Below are positions 44,036 to 53,734 of a stretch of DNA of 64,000 nt, in pieces. The number at the start of each line of letters is the position of its first letter. The stretch's first letter is position 1. Made by a program: the position numbers and the translations under genes. The DNA lies in contig CALAOT010000092.1 in NCBI GenBank assembly GCA_937889545.1, positions 1 through 64,000 on the forward strand. Reading direction: 5' to 3'. The notes under the pieces were generated by a model. The model searched no databases, was not told the origin of the DNA, and saw nothing but the letters and a program-made list of their open reading frames with translations. Origin of the DNA: an uncultured Opitutaceae bacterium (GTDB lineage: Bacteria > Verrucomicrobiota > Verrucomicrobiia > Opitutales > Opitutaceae).

Positions 44036-44338
44036 TTTGCCCTGACAATCTGGACAGGGTTCTCCGACTTGCCACGGACAGGTCTACCCGGCACCGAATG
44101 CACTCCTCGGAGTACCGGCCGCGAATCATCAGTCCCCGCGATTGCCGTGTCGCGGAAATTGCCGCAGTACGGCAACAGTCACACCGGACATTCTATCCGG
44201 GCAGACCGGCCCGACTGCTTCGTCGATCAATGAATCCGATCCGCGATGAGGTTTTCGCCACCCACAGGAGGAGTCTGCGGTGTCAGTCAGGGCGGAGGCT
44301 AAGTCCCAGCCTCCACCCTGCGCGGGCAGGATTGCCCC
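44036..44338. other. intergenic region after repeat R3
   Basis: About 300 bp without a protein-like frame. Nothing recognised beyond the adjoining repeat. Confidence 0.35.
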
Positions 44339-45157
44339 TCACTGCACAGTCAAGCGCACCGGGTTGTAGCCCTCGCTTGCAATGACGACACTCTCCCCGG
44401 CGGCCAGCTTCTCGACATTCACTGTTGCACCAACCGCTACCGTATTGGACTGCGTGCGTGTCTTCCCCGCCCCGGTGACGGTTATGTCCACCTTCAACGG
44501 CTGGGGGTTAAGATTGTTGATGCGCAGCGTGAAGCCGCTGTGCGTCGAAAAGCTGCTGCCCCATTGGCTGCTTTCGAATGAGGTCGTGACCGGCATATTG
44601 CGCGCCTTAAGGACCAAGGGCTGAACCTTGGCAAGGTCGCTCTCCGCCTTTTGCAGTTTCGACTGCAAGTCCGACGACCGACTCTTTGCCTGATCGAGCT
44701 GCGTTTGTAGCTGGGACGACCCGGCAGCGGCCTGATTCAGCTGGTTTTGCAAGTCAGCCGACTGGGCCTTGGCCTTCACCAGCTGCTCCTGCAGATCTGC
44801 GGACTGGGCCTTGTCGGCCTTGGCTTTGTCGAGCTGCGATTGCAAATCCGCCTGCTGGCTCTTGGTCTTGTCGAGCTGCGACTGCAGTTCGGTCGAGGCC
44901 GCCTTGGCCTTGTCGAACTGCGACTGCAGCTCGGTCGAAGCGGTCTTGGCCTTTACGAGGTCGGTTTGCGCCTGAGCGGATTCGGCCTTGGCGCTGTCCA
45001 ACTGCGTTTGGATGTCGGGGAGCTGGGCGTTCAGTCTGTGAACCTTGACGCCGAGGACGATGATAACGATTGCGAGAACGAGGCAGGCCGCGAGAAGCCC
45101 AAAAAACGCTCCCGCTGGTCTGCTCTGATCCTGACGAGGGGTTGTTGCATCATTCAT
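44339..45157 (-). CDS. single-pass membrane coiled-coil protein with C-terminal beta domain
   Basis: The 272-residue protein has a short polar N-terminus, one transmembrane helix (about 18-38), a long coiled coil (about 42-180) and a C-terminal beta-sandwich-like domain (about 188-272, SGFTLRINNLNPQPLKVDIT and VVIASEGYNPVRLTV). The coiled coil is made of seven 14-residue tandem units. It probably projects a small domain away from the inner membrane. No family recognised. Confidence 0.72.
   Translation of the reverse strand: MNDATTPRQDQSRPAGAFFGLLAACLVLAIVIIVLGVKVHRLNAQLPDIQTQLDSAKAESAQAQTDLVKAKTASTELQSQFDKAKAASTELQSQLDKTKSQQADLQSQLDKAKADKAQSADLQEQLVKAKAQSADLQNQLNQAAAGSSQLQTQLDQAKSRSSDLQSKLQKAESDLAKVQPLVLKARNMPVTTSFESSQWGSSFSTHSGFTLRINNLNPQPLKVDITVTGAGKTRTQSNTVAVGATVNVEKLAAGESVVIASEGYNPVRLTVQ
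44651..44953 (-). repeat. 42-bp coding tandem repeat (7 units, one with a 9-bp insertion)
   Basis: Codons 69-169 of the coiled-coil gene consist of units such as KAKTASTELQSQFD, KAKAASTELQSQLD and KTKSQQADLQSQLD. Each is 14 residues (two heptads), and unit 4 is 17 residues because of an added DKA-like triplet. The nucleotide copies are still similar, so expansion is recent and copy number may vary between strains. Confidence 0.75.
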
Positions 45158-45675
45158 TGGTCGATTTGATATCTAGAGAGTCAATTACAGCAAAAGCGCA
45201 CCATTTTCGCTCCGAAAAGCACGCTTCTTAGTAAGGTGAACACCCCATGCCCGCTCGGATCCTCCCACGGCTGTCCCGTGTTCACACGTCCGCGAACCTG
45301 CTTGCTTCCGGTGGAGTTTCTGAGTCGGCACGCGTCAAACTCGCTCGACATAGCGAATTCAAAAAGAGAGAAGATCTGACCAAAGCGGTTCTCGAAAATG
45401 ACCTGTCGAAATTGTTCCAATTGACAGTGGCAGAACAACTTTGGCCAAGGCTTTCTAAGGTTGGAAAATCATCGAAATGGTGCTCAAGACGGGGCCCTTC
45501 TGCAGAGGAGAGCCAATAATCTCACACACTTTGTGCCGATCAGACTACCCGCCGAACACGGCTCGTGAAAGGTGGAGTCAGCCGACCCGTTCCCAATGAT
45601 TCGAGAGCCCGGATGGGAGTTCTCGATGATAGCTCTAATGCCATCTGCCTCAAACCGTGCCTTCGGCGAACACGT
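45158..45675. other. 518-bp region with no convincing gene
   Basis: A lower-GC gap. A plus-strand frame at 45247-45519 (90 codons) is open and fairly polar, but I see no family signature or ribosome-binding site, so it is not called. Confidence 0.4.
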
Positions 45676-46407
45676 TCACCTGCGCTCGCACACCAGGATC
45701 ACCTCATCGATCCCTTTCGTATCAATCAGCCCTCGAGAAAACTGAAGCCGCCTCTGAAACAGCAGGCCTATCGGGGCGATGAAGCCATTGTACCAGCGCA
45801 TTGCTATCTCCCGGTGGTGGATGAGCCAGTGCATCCCATGCTTCACAAGCCAGGGGTTGGAAGGCTGCATCCCAAACGGGGCGCTGCTTTCGATTTCAAA
45901 ATGATGGGACCTGAGTTGCTCGACAAGCTCCTTGGGTTCGTACCGCCTCGCATGCCCGACTAACACGTCGAAGTCCGTCCAGAACGCCGCGTGTATGGGG
46001 ACCGAAAGGATAAGGCGCCCGCCTTTTTTCAGCACACGGCTTAGCTCCCGAAAGCCGCTCCGATCGTCGTCGACATGTTCGATGACATCGAATGCGCAGA
46101 CTAGATCGAACTGCTCGTCTGCAAACGGAAGAGCGGCGATTGCGCCATCCGTTGCAAGCCCACCCTCGACTTTCAGGCGTGCGATGACCGGCGGACTGAT
46201 GTCGACAAAACAGGTGCCGATGATCGGCAAACGTGGCCGAAGGCCCGGTCCGACTTCAAGACGGGACGGTGATCTGGCGGCCAATTCCGATAGAAGGGGC
46301 CACGTATTGAATCGCTCGGGACGTACCAGTCGGCAATTTGACCAGAGGGCATCGTAAAACCGTTGGTTAACCAGCGCCAGATCTCGGGTCGTCATCGGAG
46401 CTTTCAC
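45676..46407 (-). CDS. SAM-dependent methyltransferase (class I)
   Basis: The 243-residue protein has the Rossmann methyltransferase motifs: motif I LEVGPGLRPRLP (about 55-66), an acidic GTCFVDIS strand, motif II-like FDLVCAFDVIEHVDDD (about 103-118) and motif III LKKGGRLILSVPIH. The substrate is unknown. The C-terminal part (WLIHHREIAMRWYNGFIAPIG) is hydrophobic, which suggests a membrane-associated or lipid/glycan substrate. It is isolated within the accessory region. Confidence 0.88.
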   Translation of the reverse strand: MKAPMTTRDLALVNQRFYDALWSNCRLVRPERFNTWPLLSELAARSPSRLEVGPGLRPRLPIIGTCFVDISPPVIARLKVEGGLATDGAIAALPFADEQFDLVCAFDVIEHVDDDRSGFRELSRVLKKGGRLILSVPIHAAFWTDFDVLVGHARRYEPKELVEQLRSHHFEIESSAPFGMQPSNPWLVKHGMHWLIHHREIAMRWYNGFIAPIGLLFQRRLQFSRGLIDTKGIDEVILVCERR

Positions 46408-46700
46408 GTTACTGCGGGTGGGTTCAGCGTCTCGGTCGCAGGCCTTCTGTCTGGGGTCATCACTACGCGGCCGGCCCCACCGTCCGGAGCCCCCGGTATG
46501 GGAATTGCCGATCAGATGGTGATCAAACCTGTTGCGAGGCGCCCCTTCATTTCCGGGAAGCTGATTAACTCCCGGTCTTGCTCATCCCAAACGAGCAAGG
46601 GGATGCAGTGCAAGCTTCCGATCATGGTAAGACGCGCCTCCTGGTGAAAAAGCGGGTTTCCCTCGTCTTTCATGGATACGGCGGACGAAAACGGCCTTTT

Positions 46701-47582
46701 TCAGCGACCGGCTGAACCGTGACCTAAAGAGTTTCTGCGCTCAAGTTCTGCAATGACCTGGGCCCCCAGCAAAATGATCACGGCGACCGCCTCCATACTG
46801 ATCAGGGCCACCACTGACGTCGCAAAAGAACCGTAGATCAAATTCACCGAAGAGACGACCGAGTAATACCAGACCAACACCCGGCGGGTGATCTCCCATA
46901 AAACCGTCGCGATCATTCCGCCCATCAGAGCGTGCCGAAACGTGATCCGCACCAAGGGCATGACCAGGTAGAAAGAAGTCAGCAACAACACCTCGCCGAA
47001 TATCCCGAGTAGATACAGGGCAAAGAAGGAAGGGCCCTCCAGGCTGAGACCCCATCCAAAGATGACCAACTGCCTTCCGCTATGGGTCTCGATGGCCCCT
47101 GCAATAAACGACACCAGCAGGACACCCAGGCCGATCAAAAGGATATACACGTAAGGAATAATGGCCGACAGGAGAAAGCGACGACGTGGGCCCCTGAAGC
47201 GATGAGAAAAAACCACTGACATGGCGCTTTCGAGCACGCTAAAGGCGATGGAGCTGAAGAAGAGCATCGCCAGAAATACAAAAGCCCCGACCGACCTGCC
47301 GTGCTCAACAAATATCCCCGCCTGTTCCGTCAAGGTCGTGGCATAGCCCGGGATGATCATTTCTATATACGTCGACAAGGTGTGGAATAACACGCCCTTC
47401 TCGACATAATGTGACAGCACAATGAGGCCGAGGATCGACAGGGGCACAATTGACAGCAGAGTATAATAGGCAATCGCACCGGCCAGCAAGAAGCCCTGAT
47501 TGCGTCTGAAATCACGCCATACATTGAGCAGGAAACCAAGGAACGTTCTGAGGAGCAGATTTGTGTGTTGATGCTTCTTCAT
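46701..47582 (-). CDS. YihY/BrkB family inner membrane protein
   Basis: The 293-residue protein has the YihY/BrkB signature FLLAGAIAYYTLLSIVPL (about 31-48) followed by five further hydrophobic helices and the SVNLIYGSFATSVVALISME segment near the C-terminus. The family's physiological role is not settled; it is an inner-membrane protein that was once called RNase BN in error. The start at 47582 (MKKHQH) is chosen because it is the first methionine near the conserved domain; an in-frame ATG at 47618 would add 12 residues. Confidence 0.9.
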   Translation of the reverse strand: MKKHQHTNLLLRTFLGFLLNVWRDFRRNQGFLLAGAIAYYTLLSIVPLSILGLIVLSHYVEKGVLFHTLSTYIEMIIPGYATTLTEQAGIFVEHGRSVGAFVFLAMLFFSSIAFSVLESAMSVVFSHRFRGPRRRFLLSAIIPYVYILLIGLGVLLVSFIAGAIETHSGRQLVIFGWGLSLEGPSFFALYLLGIFGEVLLLTSFYLVMPLVRITFRHALMGGMIATVLWEITRRVLVWYYSVVSSVNLIYGSFATSVVALISMEAVAVIILLGAQVIAELERRNSLGHGSAGR

Positions 47583-48002
47583 TGCAGGAATGAACAATCC
47601 AAAGACACAGGCGTCCAACAGCGAATGTGTATAGGGGCTTAGATCTTCAATTTCAGGAGAGCAGCATCGACGCGTTTGGCATCGAAGGCCTCTCGATCGG
47701 GGCGGTCACCCGATTATATTATTCGAGGGTCCGGCCGTGTTCCGGATGCTTGGGGCTGGCGATGATTGTGACCAGGCGCTCGTGGCCGGGCAGGCCGCCG
47801 CAGTCTTCGGGGGGGGCAGGCTCGGCCACCATCGGTGCAGGGGATCTTGCGGCTCTCCGGCGCTACGAGGGCAATAGTTTTCCAACCCGCACCTCGTGTT
47901 TACATCCGTCGCCAAAATCATATTCGTGAATTAGCCAGCGGTCTTCGACGTGAGGCAGATCGGCCACGTGGGCCTTGGCTTTGTCCCGGTTGTCGTCCGG
48001 AA
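47583..48002. other. intergenic region with no gene seen
   Basis: About 420 bp between two minus-strand genes. No conserved frame is visible. The promoter of the YihY/BrkB gene is presumably at its left end. Confidence 0.4.
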
Positions 48003-48036
48003 CAAAAGGGCCGCGCCACAAGGATGGGCGCGGCCT
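48003..48036 (-). terminator. rho-independent terminator after the Gly-zipper gene
   Basis: A perfect 9-bp stem (GGCCGCGCC at 48009-48017 with GGCGCGGCC at 48027-48035) has a 9-nt loop. On the minus strand it is followed by CTTTTGTT. It lies about 50 bp past the stop of the gene at 48088, in the right orientation. Confidence 0.75.
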
Positions 48037-48087
48037 CACATTGAATCGTTATCCAGAGCCCTAGGCGACCGTGGTCCCCTTTGAGGG

Positions 48088-48570
48088 CTACTCCTGGAAC
48101 CGCTGCCACGCCGCACGTGAAGCAGGGCGGGCCTCGTTCCAAGCTATTTTCGGGTGGGTCGCTTCATAGTTCTTCCGCAGGTCCGCTTCGCGCTCGTCGA
48201 ATGTGCCGCCTTTGGCGCCATATAGAGCATAACCCTCGTACCCGATCCTGTAGGCTGGGCCAAAGTCATCGTATGACCGGCCCATGGCGAAAGATTGACG
48301 GCGATGGTTCTCACGCCAATAGGCATCTTCAAGGCTGGGGTTCACTGCCTTCGCTATACTCTTGCCGGCAATACCGCCGACGACGGCTCCGACGGCCGCG
48401 CCTGCGACGGTGCCAACGGGTCCAGCGACAGTTCCCACCGCGGCGCCGGCTGCAGCGCCGCCGGCGACCGCGCCGAGTCCAGTTCCTACGAGATGTGAAC
48501 TTTCGACTTTTTTGATAGCAGGATTGGGTGATTTGACGTTCTTATCGAATTCGTTTGAGGGCGCATTCAT
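48088..48570 (-). CDS. Gly-zipper membrane-associated protein
   Basis: The 160-residue protein has a long Gly/Ala zipper (about 27-68, GTGLGAVAGGAAAGAAVG and GTVAGAAVGAVVGGIAG), typical of proteins that pack in membranes or at the outer surface. A soluble segment follows, WRENHRRQSFAMGRSYDDFG and YRIGYEGYALYG, which I have seen as a recurrent pattern in stress-associated bacterial hypotheticals. Its role is unknown. It ends about 50 bp before a good terminator. Confidence 0.75.
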   Translation of the reverse strand: MNAPSNEFDKNVKSPNPAIKKVESSHLVGTGLGAVAGGAAAGAAVGTVAGPVGTVAGAAVGAVVGGIAGKSIAKAVNPSLEDAYWRENHRRQSFAMGRSYDDFGPAYRIGYEGYALYGAKGGTFDEREADLRKNYEATHPKIAWNEARPASRAAWQRFQE

Positions 48571-49080
48571 GGGTTATTGGGCTAATGGTTAGGACGAAAA
48601 CAGGGCGGGTATCCCGCCAGCATCGTCCGATTCTTTTTCTGCTGACGGAGTGTGCGCGCTATATCGCGCGGGAGATATGGGGTGTAACCCGCAGGTGTCT
48701 GATCAACGAGTGAAGACAAGCCCGCAAATGCCCTATGCCCTGGCAGTAGCGACACTGAGAGGGCGTGATCGCGATTGCCGCCGGCCCCATTTAGCGCGGC
48801 GATTGTGGGGTTGAGCCTCTCACCCCCAAACCTCGCCCCGAAAGACCTCTCCTTCCTACATGGCCAACCCCAACAAGAGAATCATACGAAAAGCCATAAG
48901 GATTTGACCTGACTGAGCGGATCTCCCGTTTCGGAACACACTCAGAGTCGGGCTGGATGGTTGATGTTGATCCGGCCGGCCCCCCTCCCTTCCGCGACTT
49001 CGTCGCGACGTGAAATCCCGTGGCCTCGTGCGGTCCTCACTAACTTCTTCAATCTGAACCCGATCACCAGAATTTTCAGC
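48571..49080. other. 510-bp region with no gene
   Basis: No protein-like frame is present. A small hairpin (GGCGGG-TAT-CCCGCC) is at 48604-48618, about 30 bp upstream of the Gly-zipper start. The right end leads into repeat R4. Confidence 0.4.
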
Positions 49081-49200
49081 GGCGCCCAAGGGAGGCTCGA
49101 ACCCCCATCTGTATCTTTTAAGCCCAGTGAACCGCCCTCCAAGCAGGGATAACAACCAAGGACATCCCAAAAAGATCACCTTATGTAACTGTGCGTGACT
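49081..49200 (-). repeat. tRNA-3'-end-like island repeat R4
   Basis: On the minus strand the unit ends GGGGG-TTCGAGC-CTCCC then TTGGGC and GCC. It shares GGTTCACTGGGCTT, GATGGGGGTTCGAG and CAAGGACATCCC-type text with R2. A short hypothetical peptide frame is conserved between R2 and R4 by descent, not by selection. It lies directly downstream of the GH106 gene. Confidence 0.65.
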
Positions 49201-49257
49201 CCTGGCCGGCTGCTCGCATCGCCGCTACCCGCTGGCAACGGGCGTAAATCGCGCACC

Positions 49258-52200
49258 TTACCGGACGGGCATGCGGACTCGGGCCGTGGCCAGTAAGGAC
49301 ACGGGGCCAAGCAGCCCGGATTTGATCAAGGGGGCCTCTTTGGGCCATACGTTCCATGTGGCGAAAGTGAACCGGCCAACCGGACTCGGCTTGTCCTCAA
49401 GCAACCACGCCGGCCACCGCGCCAGCCGCCTCCCGTAAAGGGTGTCCTTCTCCCATTGGCAGTCATCGGGAAGCTGTGCGTCCCCGATCAACCGGTTTGG
49501 CCAGAGGTTGGTCACATCCACCTCCAGGAGATTGTCGCCCGGTCGCGCGATGCCGGTGATTTCAACCCTGAAGGGTGGCTTCCAAAAGACGCCCAGATCC
49601 CGGCGGTTCAACCGGACTGCCGCGATGACCTCGACCGCGCCCAGATCCAGGTATGCGCGGCTCCCTTCCGCCACCATGGACAACGGCACGTGAATCGTCT
49701 TTCGGTAACAAGCCCGCCCGGAAAAATACCTGACCCCGGAATCCGGGTGTTCGCTCCAGGAAATCAGGTGATCCAGCTTCACGCTGGGAGGAGCCCCCCA
49801 GCCCGGCGGGAATTGAACGTCCCATGGGCCCGGGATTTCCACCGGCCCGGGCACTGCCGGGACAACGAACCGGCGGTCCCGGCCATCGGGACTCTTAAGA
49901 ACGTAGGTTCCCGCGCGCCGGACCTCAGCCTCCAGGCTTCCATCCGCTAGGCGCACGATCCCAAGGCTCTCGCCGGCGTCGGTCAGCAGGGCGCCGTTGC
50001 GGGTGACTGAGGTGATCCTGCCCTTCTCCGGGGCCCCTCCCGGTGTGAACACCACGAACACGGAGCCGTTCTCGGGCAGACGTATCGCCAGGCTGACGCA
50101 GTCGTTGCCCTCATCATACCGCGCGGGAAGCTCCACGCATCCGGTCTCCGGCCACCAGAATTCGGGGCGCATACCGCTGACGCGGAAAACGCAGGTCGCC
50201 TCCTGGGCGGTGTTGCGCCTGTTCGCGACGAAATAGATCTCCGTGCCGTCGTCCAAATGGCGGTGGGTGTAGCGAAACGGAGCCGCAGGAATGTCCCCGC
50301 AGGAAAAGTCGGGCGGCACCCCCGCCTCTGCCAGCACCTGCGGGGGTGTTCGTCCCCAAATGGCGCGCCCCTTCCCAACGCGATGCTCCGTCATGGACTT
50401 GCCATCGCAATCCCCCCACAGGTGGTCAGCCAGCCGTTCCAGCCTTGTGTCGCACTCGGGATACCCGGACAGGCTCGGGGATTTCAGGGGCCTCGGCCCA
50501 ACCACCGTGGCTCCGGCCTCCACCAGCTCCAGGATCCGCGCCAGGAGCCCTGGCGTCATCGTACCGGACCAGGGCATCGCGCCAGGCTCGGGAAGCACCA
50601 ACATTCGATAGCCCGTCCCGTCGGGCAGAACGAGCCGGCCATCCTTCACCGACATGCGGGTCAGGACCACCTCCGGCGTGCAGCCGTCGTAGTTGTAGCC
50701 GGGGCGAACCGGCGGTTCCGGGCTTCGGGGGTCCACCCCCGGCGACTGAAACCGCATGGGCGCGCCTTCCGGCTGAAGGTAGCACAGGTCCGCCACGAAT
50801 CGGCCCTGGCGGAGCAGATACTGGCAGCGCGCCAGGTATTCATGCCACGGCTTCGACTGCTCCCACCAGGTCTGCGTCCGCTCGTAATGCACGCCCCATG
50901 GCCCCATCGTCATGCCCGGCTTGCGGTCCTTCCAGGGCTGCATCGCGTAGCGGTGGAAGATAAGGCGATTGATCCCCTCGCAAAACGCCCAATCGCCGAG
51001 CGATTTCATCGAGGCCGGGTGCGCGAGCCAGTCCTCCCCCCCCACGGAGGTGAAGGCCTCGGCCGCCACAACCGGTTTGCCATAGACGTGGGCCGCGGAA
51101 GCCGTCCCCCCGCACCATTCCCACGAGCGATAGACCCCCGGGAAAAAGTCGCGCCCAAGCCAGAATTCCGCCTGCGGCTCATCCGCCCGGCCGGCATAGG
51201 ACATGTCGTCGACCGGCGTGGCGTCATACGCCTCGATGGACAGCCGCAGGCCGTGCCGGTTGGCCAGCTCGCGAAGCCGTCCCGCGTAGTTTTCGTTCAA
51301 CAGATCGGAGATGGTCCTCCGAAAATCCCAGAGAAACCGTTCCGAGACCTCGAGATCGCCCACAACCCGCCCCGTGAGCGCGGGCATGAACGGCATAAGG
51401 TCGTAGCCGTTGCGCTTCTGGAACTCCTCCCGGAACAAAGGGGTCCAATTCTGCGCCCCCACCTCCCAGCTGTCGATGTGCGCGGATACAAGCGTGCCGC
51501 CCGCGAGCGGCCCGGCGTCAGCGATGATCTTTCCCAGGAATCCCGCGAAATGGACGTCGATCGCAGCTTTGCTCAGCTTGTCACACTCAAGCCCCCGGCC
51601 GCCGTCCGGCGCCGGATGGTTGTCCACGCCCGTCGAAGTGTGGCCGAACCGCAGTATCGTCCAATGGCCATCCGGAACGTCCCAGGAAAGCCGGCCATTC
51701 CTCATTTTCGCCGTGAGGTCGAGGATTCGGCTGCGATCAACCTCCCTGTCCTTCGGCACCTCGGGAAATGTTATCGGCAGCTTCGGAATGCCCAAATCGG
51801 TGCCATAAGGGGACGTCTTCGATATGAAGGTCGCCTTCAGATCGATGTCGGCGATCCGGTAGGAATCATCCGGCGGCGTGGGATATGCGAGGAGCGCAAC
51901 GTCCTGGTAATAGCCCGCCACCCGCGCGGGCTCCGCCAGCGTCTCCTCAAAGTGGCGGGGGCCCCGGACCGCCGTTTCGGTCCACACGACCTTCTGCATC
52001 GAAAGCTCCGGCGTGATCCACGGGCCCGCGCTGCCCGTCCAGCCCGCGTCATTGCTGAGATTCACTTCCAATCCGAGCCTCTTCGCCTCCCTGCAGGCGA
52101 ACCGAAACAGCTCGCGCCACTGAGCGCTGCCAAATGCAACCGGCCCGGCGGGAAGCCCCGGATCCACCTCCATGATCAGGACGCCGCCGATGCCAACCCG

Positions 52201-52398
52201 CTGCATCGCCTCCAGATCCGCCGTGATCGCGTCCTTGCTGATGTTGCCGTTGATCCAGAACCAGTAGACCCACGGCCTCGCATAGCCGGGTGGCCGCGCG
52301 AATCCCACTCTCAGGGCAGCGTCCCCCGCGTTAGCCACGACAGCGCCCAAGAACAGGGCGACCACGATTAGAAGGAGCCGCGTCTTGGGTGATTTCAC
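49258..52398 (-). CDS. GH106 alpha-L-rhamnosidase, secreted
   Basis: The 1046-residue protein has a signal peptide (about 1-24) and the GH106 opening RPWVYWFWINGNISKDAITA with an early DLEAMQRVGIGGVLIMEVD. It also has conserved regions SNDAGWTGSAGPWITPELSM, HIDSWEVGAQNWTP and AEAFTSVGGEDW, and a C-terminal beta-sandwich (RAYLDLGAVEVIAAVRLNRR). Members release alpha-linked L-rhamnose from pectic and other plant glycans. The full length fits the family, so it is not truncated. It lies inside the repeat-bounded region, and its link to the rhamnose mutarotase at 1.3 kb would be functional only. Confidence 0.93.
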   Translation of the reverse strand: MKSPKTRLLLIVVALFLGAVVANAGDAALRVGFARPPGYARPWVYWFWINGNISKDAITADLEAMQRVGIGGVLIMEVDPGLPAGPVAFGSAQWRELFRFACREAKRLGLEVNLSNDAGWTGSAGPWITPELSMQKVVWTETAVRGPRHFEETLAEPARVAGYYQDVALLAYPTPPDDSYRIADIDLKATFISKTSPYGTDLGIPKLPITFPEVPKDREVDRSRILDLTAKMRNGRLSWDVPDGHWTILRFGHTSTGVDNHPAPDGGRGLECDKLSKAAIDVHFAGFLGKIIADAGPLAGGTLVSAHIDSWEVGAQNWTPLFREEFQKRNGYDLMPFMPALTGRVVGDLEVSERFLWDFRRTISDLLNENYAGRLRELANRHGLRLSIEAYDATPVDDMSYAGRADEPQAEFWLGRDFFPGVYRSWEWCGGTASAAHVYGKPVVAAEAFTSVGGEDWLAHPASMKSLGDWAFCEGINRLIFHRYAMQPWKDRKPGMTMGPWGVHYERTQTWWEQSKPWHEYLARCQYLLRQGRFVADLCYLQPEGAPMRFQSPGVDPRSPEPPVRPGYNYDGCTPEVVLTRMSVKDGRLVLPDGTGYRMLVLPEPGAMPWSGTMTPGLLARILELVEAGATVVGPRPLKSPSLSGYPECDTRLERLADHLWGDCDGKSMTEHRVGKGRAIWGRTPPQVLAEAGVPPDFSCGDIPAAPFRYTHRHLDDGTEIYFVANRRNTAQEATCVFRVSGMRPEFWWPETGCVELPARYDEGNDCVSLAIRLPENGSVFVVFTPGGAPEKGRITSVTRNGALLTDAGESLGIVRLADGSLEAEVRRAGTYVLKSPDGRDRRFVVPAVPGPVEIPGPWDVQFPPGWGAPPSVKLDHLISWSEHPDSGVRYFSGRACYRKTIHVPLSMVAEGSRAYLDLGAVEVIAAVRLNRRDLGVFWKPPFRVEITGIARPGDNLLEVDVTNLWPNRLIGDAQLPDDCQWEKDTLYGRRLARWPAWLLEDKPSPVGRFTFATWNVWPKEAPLIKSGLLGPVSLLATARVRMPVR

Positions 52399-52635
52399 GT
52401 TAAGGACCGCAATTCAGGCAAGAGAGCCCGCACGTCTCGGTCCGCTTGTTTCATAGCTACCAGTTGGTACCCTCGATTAGATGATGAATTCGCTCAATAC
52501 TAGGGAGCGTCGAGGACGTCTTCTGAAAGAATGATGCCGGCAAATTTTGTCCGAAATACGGAGTTGCCGCGCGAAACACATCATGACGACGGGTAACATC
52601 GGCATTGGTCGAATTGTCCGCCATAGGCTGCCTTC

Positions 52636-53553
52636 TTATCCCTTAAAAATGCCGTTGTGCCACTCAATAAACTCAGGCGCCGGACGATCACTTTCCTTCC
52701 GGAGAACCACGGTAAGCCGCTGGCCCTGCAACTCATGGTAATGGCGTCCGTTCTCAAACTCCTCGCGAATCCGTCGGGTCACCTCCACCCGGTAATCGAG
52801 TGTTACTGTGAGATAACCCTGATCGAAGAGATTGTGCAGATCTGAACGCAAGAGAAGCCCGTTCCGTATCTCATGAGGGCCTTCCTTGGTGTAGGGCCGA
52901 ATGTGGCCGGCTTCCAGTGCAGGAAGTGTCTTCTCTCCAGTAATGGCATAACGGCGCGAATAGGCGTCAATCACCTCTACCCGGAAGGCACCTTGGCCCA
53001 AACGCGGACGGATCGTAATCGGTGCGCCGAATCGGTCGCCTGTCCCCTCGCCAGCTTCAAACGACTCCGCGGAAGTTCTTCCGGAGAGACGATTGCTTAC
53101 CTCCTCCGACAAGGCTTCGCCAACGGATGTGTCGATGGAATACCCCTTGCCGGTGACTACGTTCTTGCTCCAGTCGGTAGGAACAGGAATCCACAACTCT
53201 CGAGGCCAAAAGAAGGGTTCGACCAAGATCGTGCAGCCCAGTTGCCTCCCGAGTTCAGACGGCTCCCGATGCTCAAATATACTTCGTTCGAACGATTCGT
53301 AGTCAGGTGCGCCGTTATTAAGACCAAATGCCTGCCATGCGAGTGGCAGAGGAAGAAACGTGTGCCTCAGGAAAACACCACCGCCGGCAATGAAATCTAG
53401 GGGCGAGTGCAGCTTGAACAAAAAAATGTCGCCTGATTCTAGAGCTTTGAAATCGTTCCGGCTCCGCGGGCGCCAGAAATTTGACCTCTTCCGGGTTTTT
53501 TCCGCGAGGAATCGGAACCAGTCATTATTCGTGACTCCAACAAAGAGTTTCAT
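52636..53553 (-). CDS. HNH endonuclease with N-terminal PUA/EVE-like domain
   Basis: The 305-residue protein starts with MKLFVGVTNNDWFRFLAEK. It then has WRPRSRNDFKALESGDIFLF and FIAGGGVFLRHTFLP, a pattern like the EVE/PUA-type folds that bind modified bases. The C-terminal HNH nuclease is clear: YAITGEKTLPALEAGHIRPY, then HEIRNGLLLRSDLHNLFDQG (GHI, RNG, DLHNLF). Proteins with a reader domain and HNH often cut modified phage DNA. The start at 53553 is chosen for the conserved MKLFVG opening. A defense role is an inference; no partner methylase is near. Confidence 0.8.
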   Translation of the reverse strand: MKLFVGVTNNDWFRFLAEKTRKRSNFWRPRSRNDFKALESGDIFLFKLHSPLDFIAGGGVFLRHTFLPLPLAWQAFGLNNGAPDYESFERSIFEHREPSELGRQLGCTILVEPFFWPRELWIPVPTDWSKNVVTGKGYSIDTSVGEALSEEVSNRLSGRTSAESFEAGEGTGDRFGAPITIRPRLGQGAFRVEVIDAYSRRYAITGEKTLPALEAGHIRPYTKEGPHEIRNGLLLRSDLHNLFDQGYLTVTLDYRVEVTRRIREEFENGRHYHELQGQRLTVVLRKESDRPAPEFIEWHNGIFKG

Positions 53554-53734
53554 TGCGGCCATTACCAGGATCTCAGCAAAGATTTTCCTGGCACACGCCG
53601 CTGCCATCAAACCATTCGAGCCTCACCGGCCAGTAGTATTTATCGGGCCCGCCCGTAACGCTTTGGTGCGGCTGCGCTGATCCATTGTGCCACCAACCCT
53701 CAAGCGCTACCCGTCATATCCTACGCCTCGAATG

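Noticed and set aside
36051-49200. Complete tRNA genes at the four island repeats
   Set aside because: Only the T-arm and ACC(A) parts are present, with the wrong spacing and no paired 5' half, so none can fold as a tRNA.
50257-52371. Plus-strand open frame of 704 codons antisense to the GH106 gene
   Set aside because: It mirrors the third codon position of the rhamnosidase and contains no domain.
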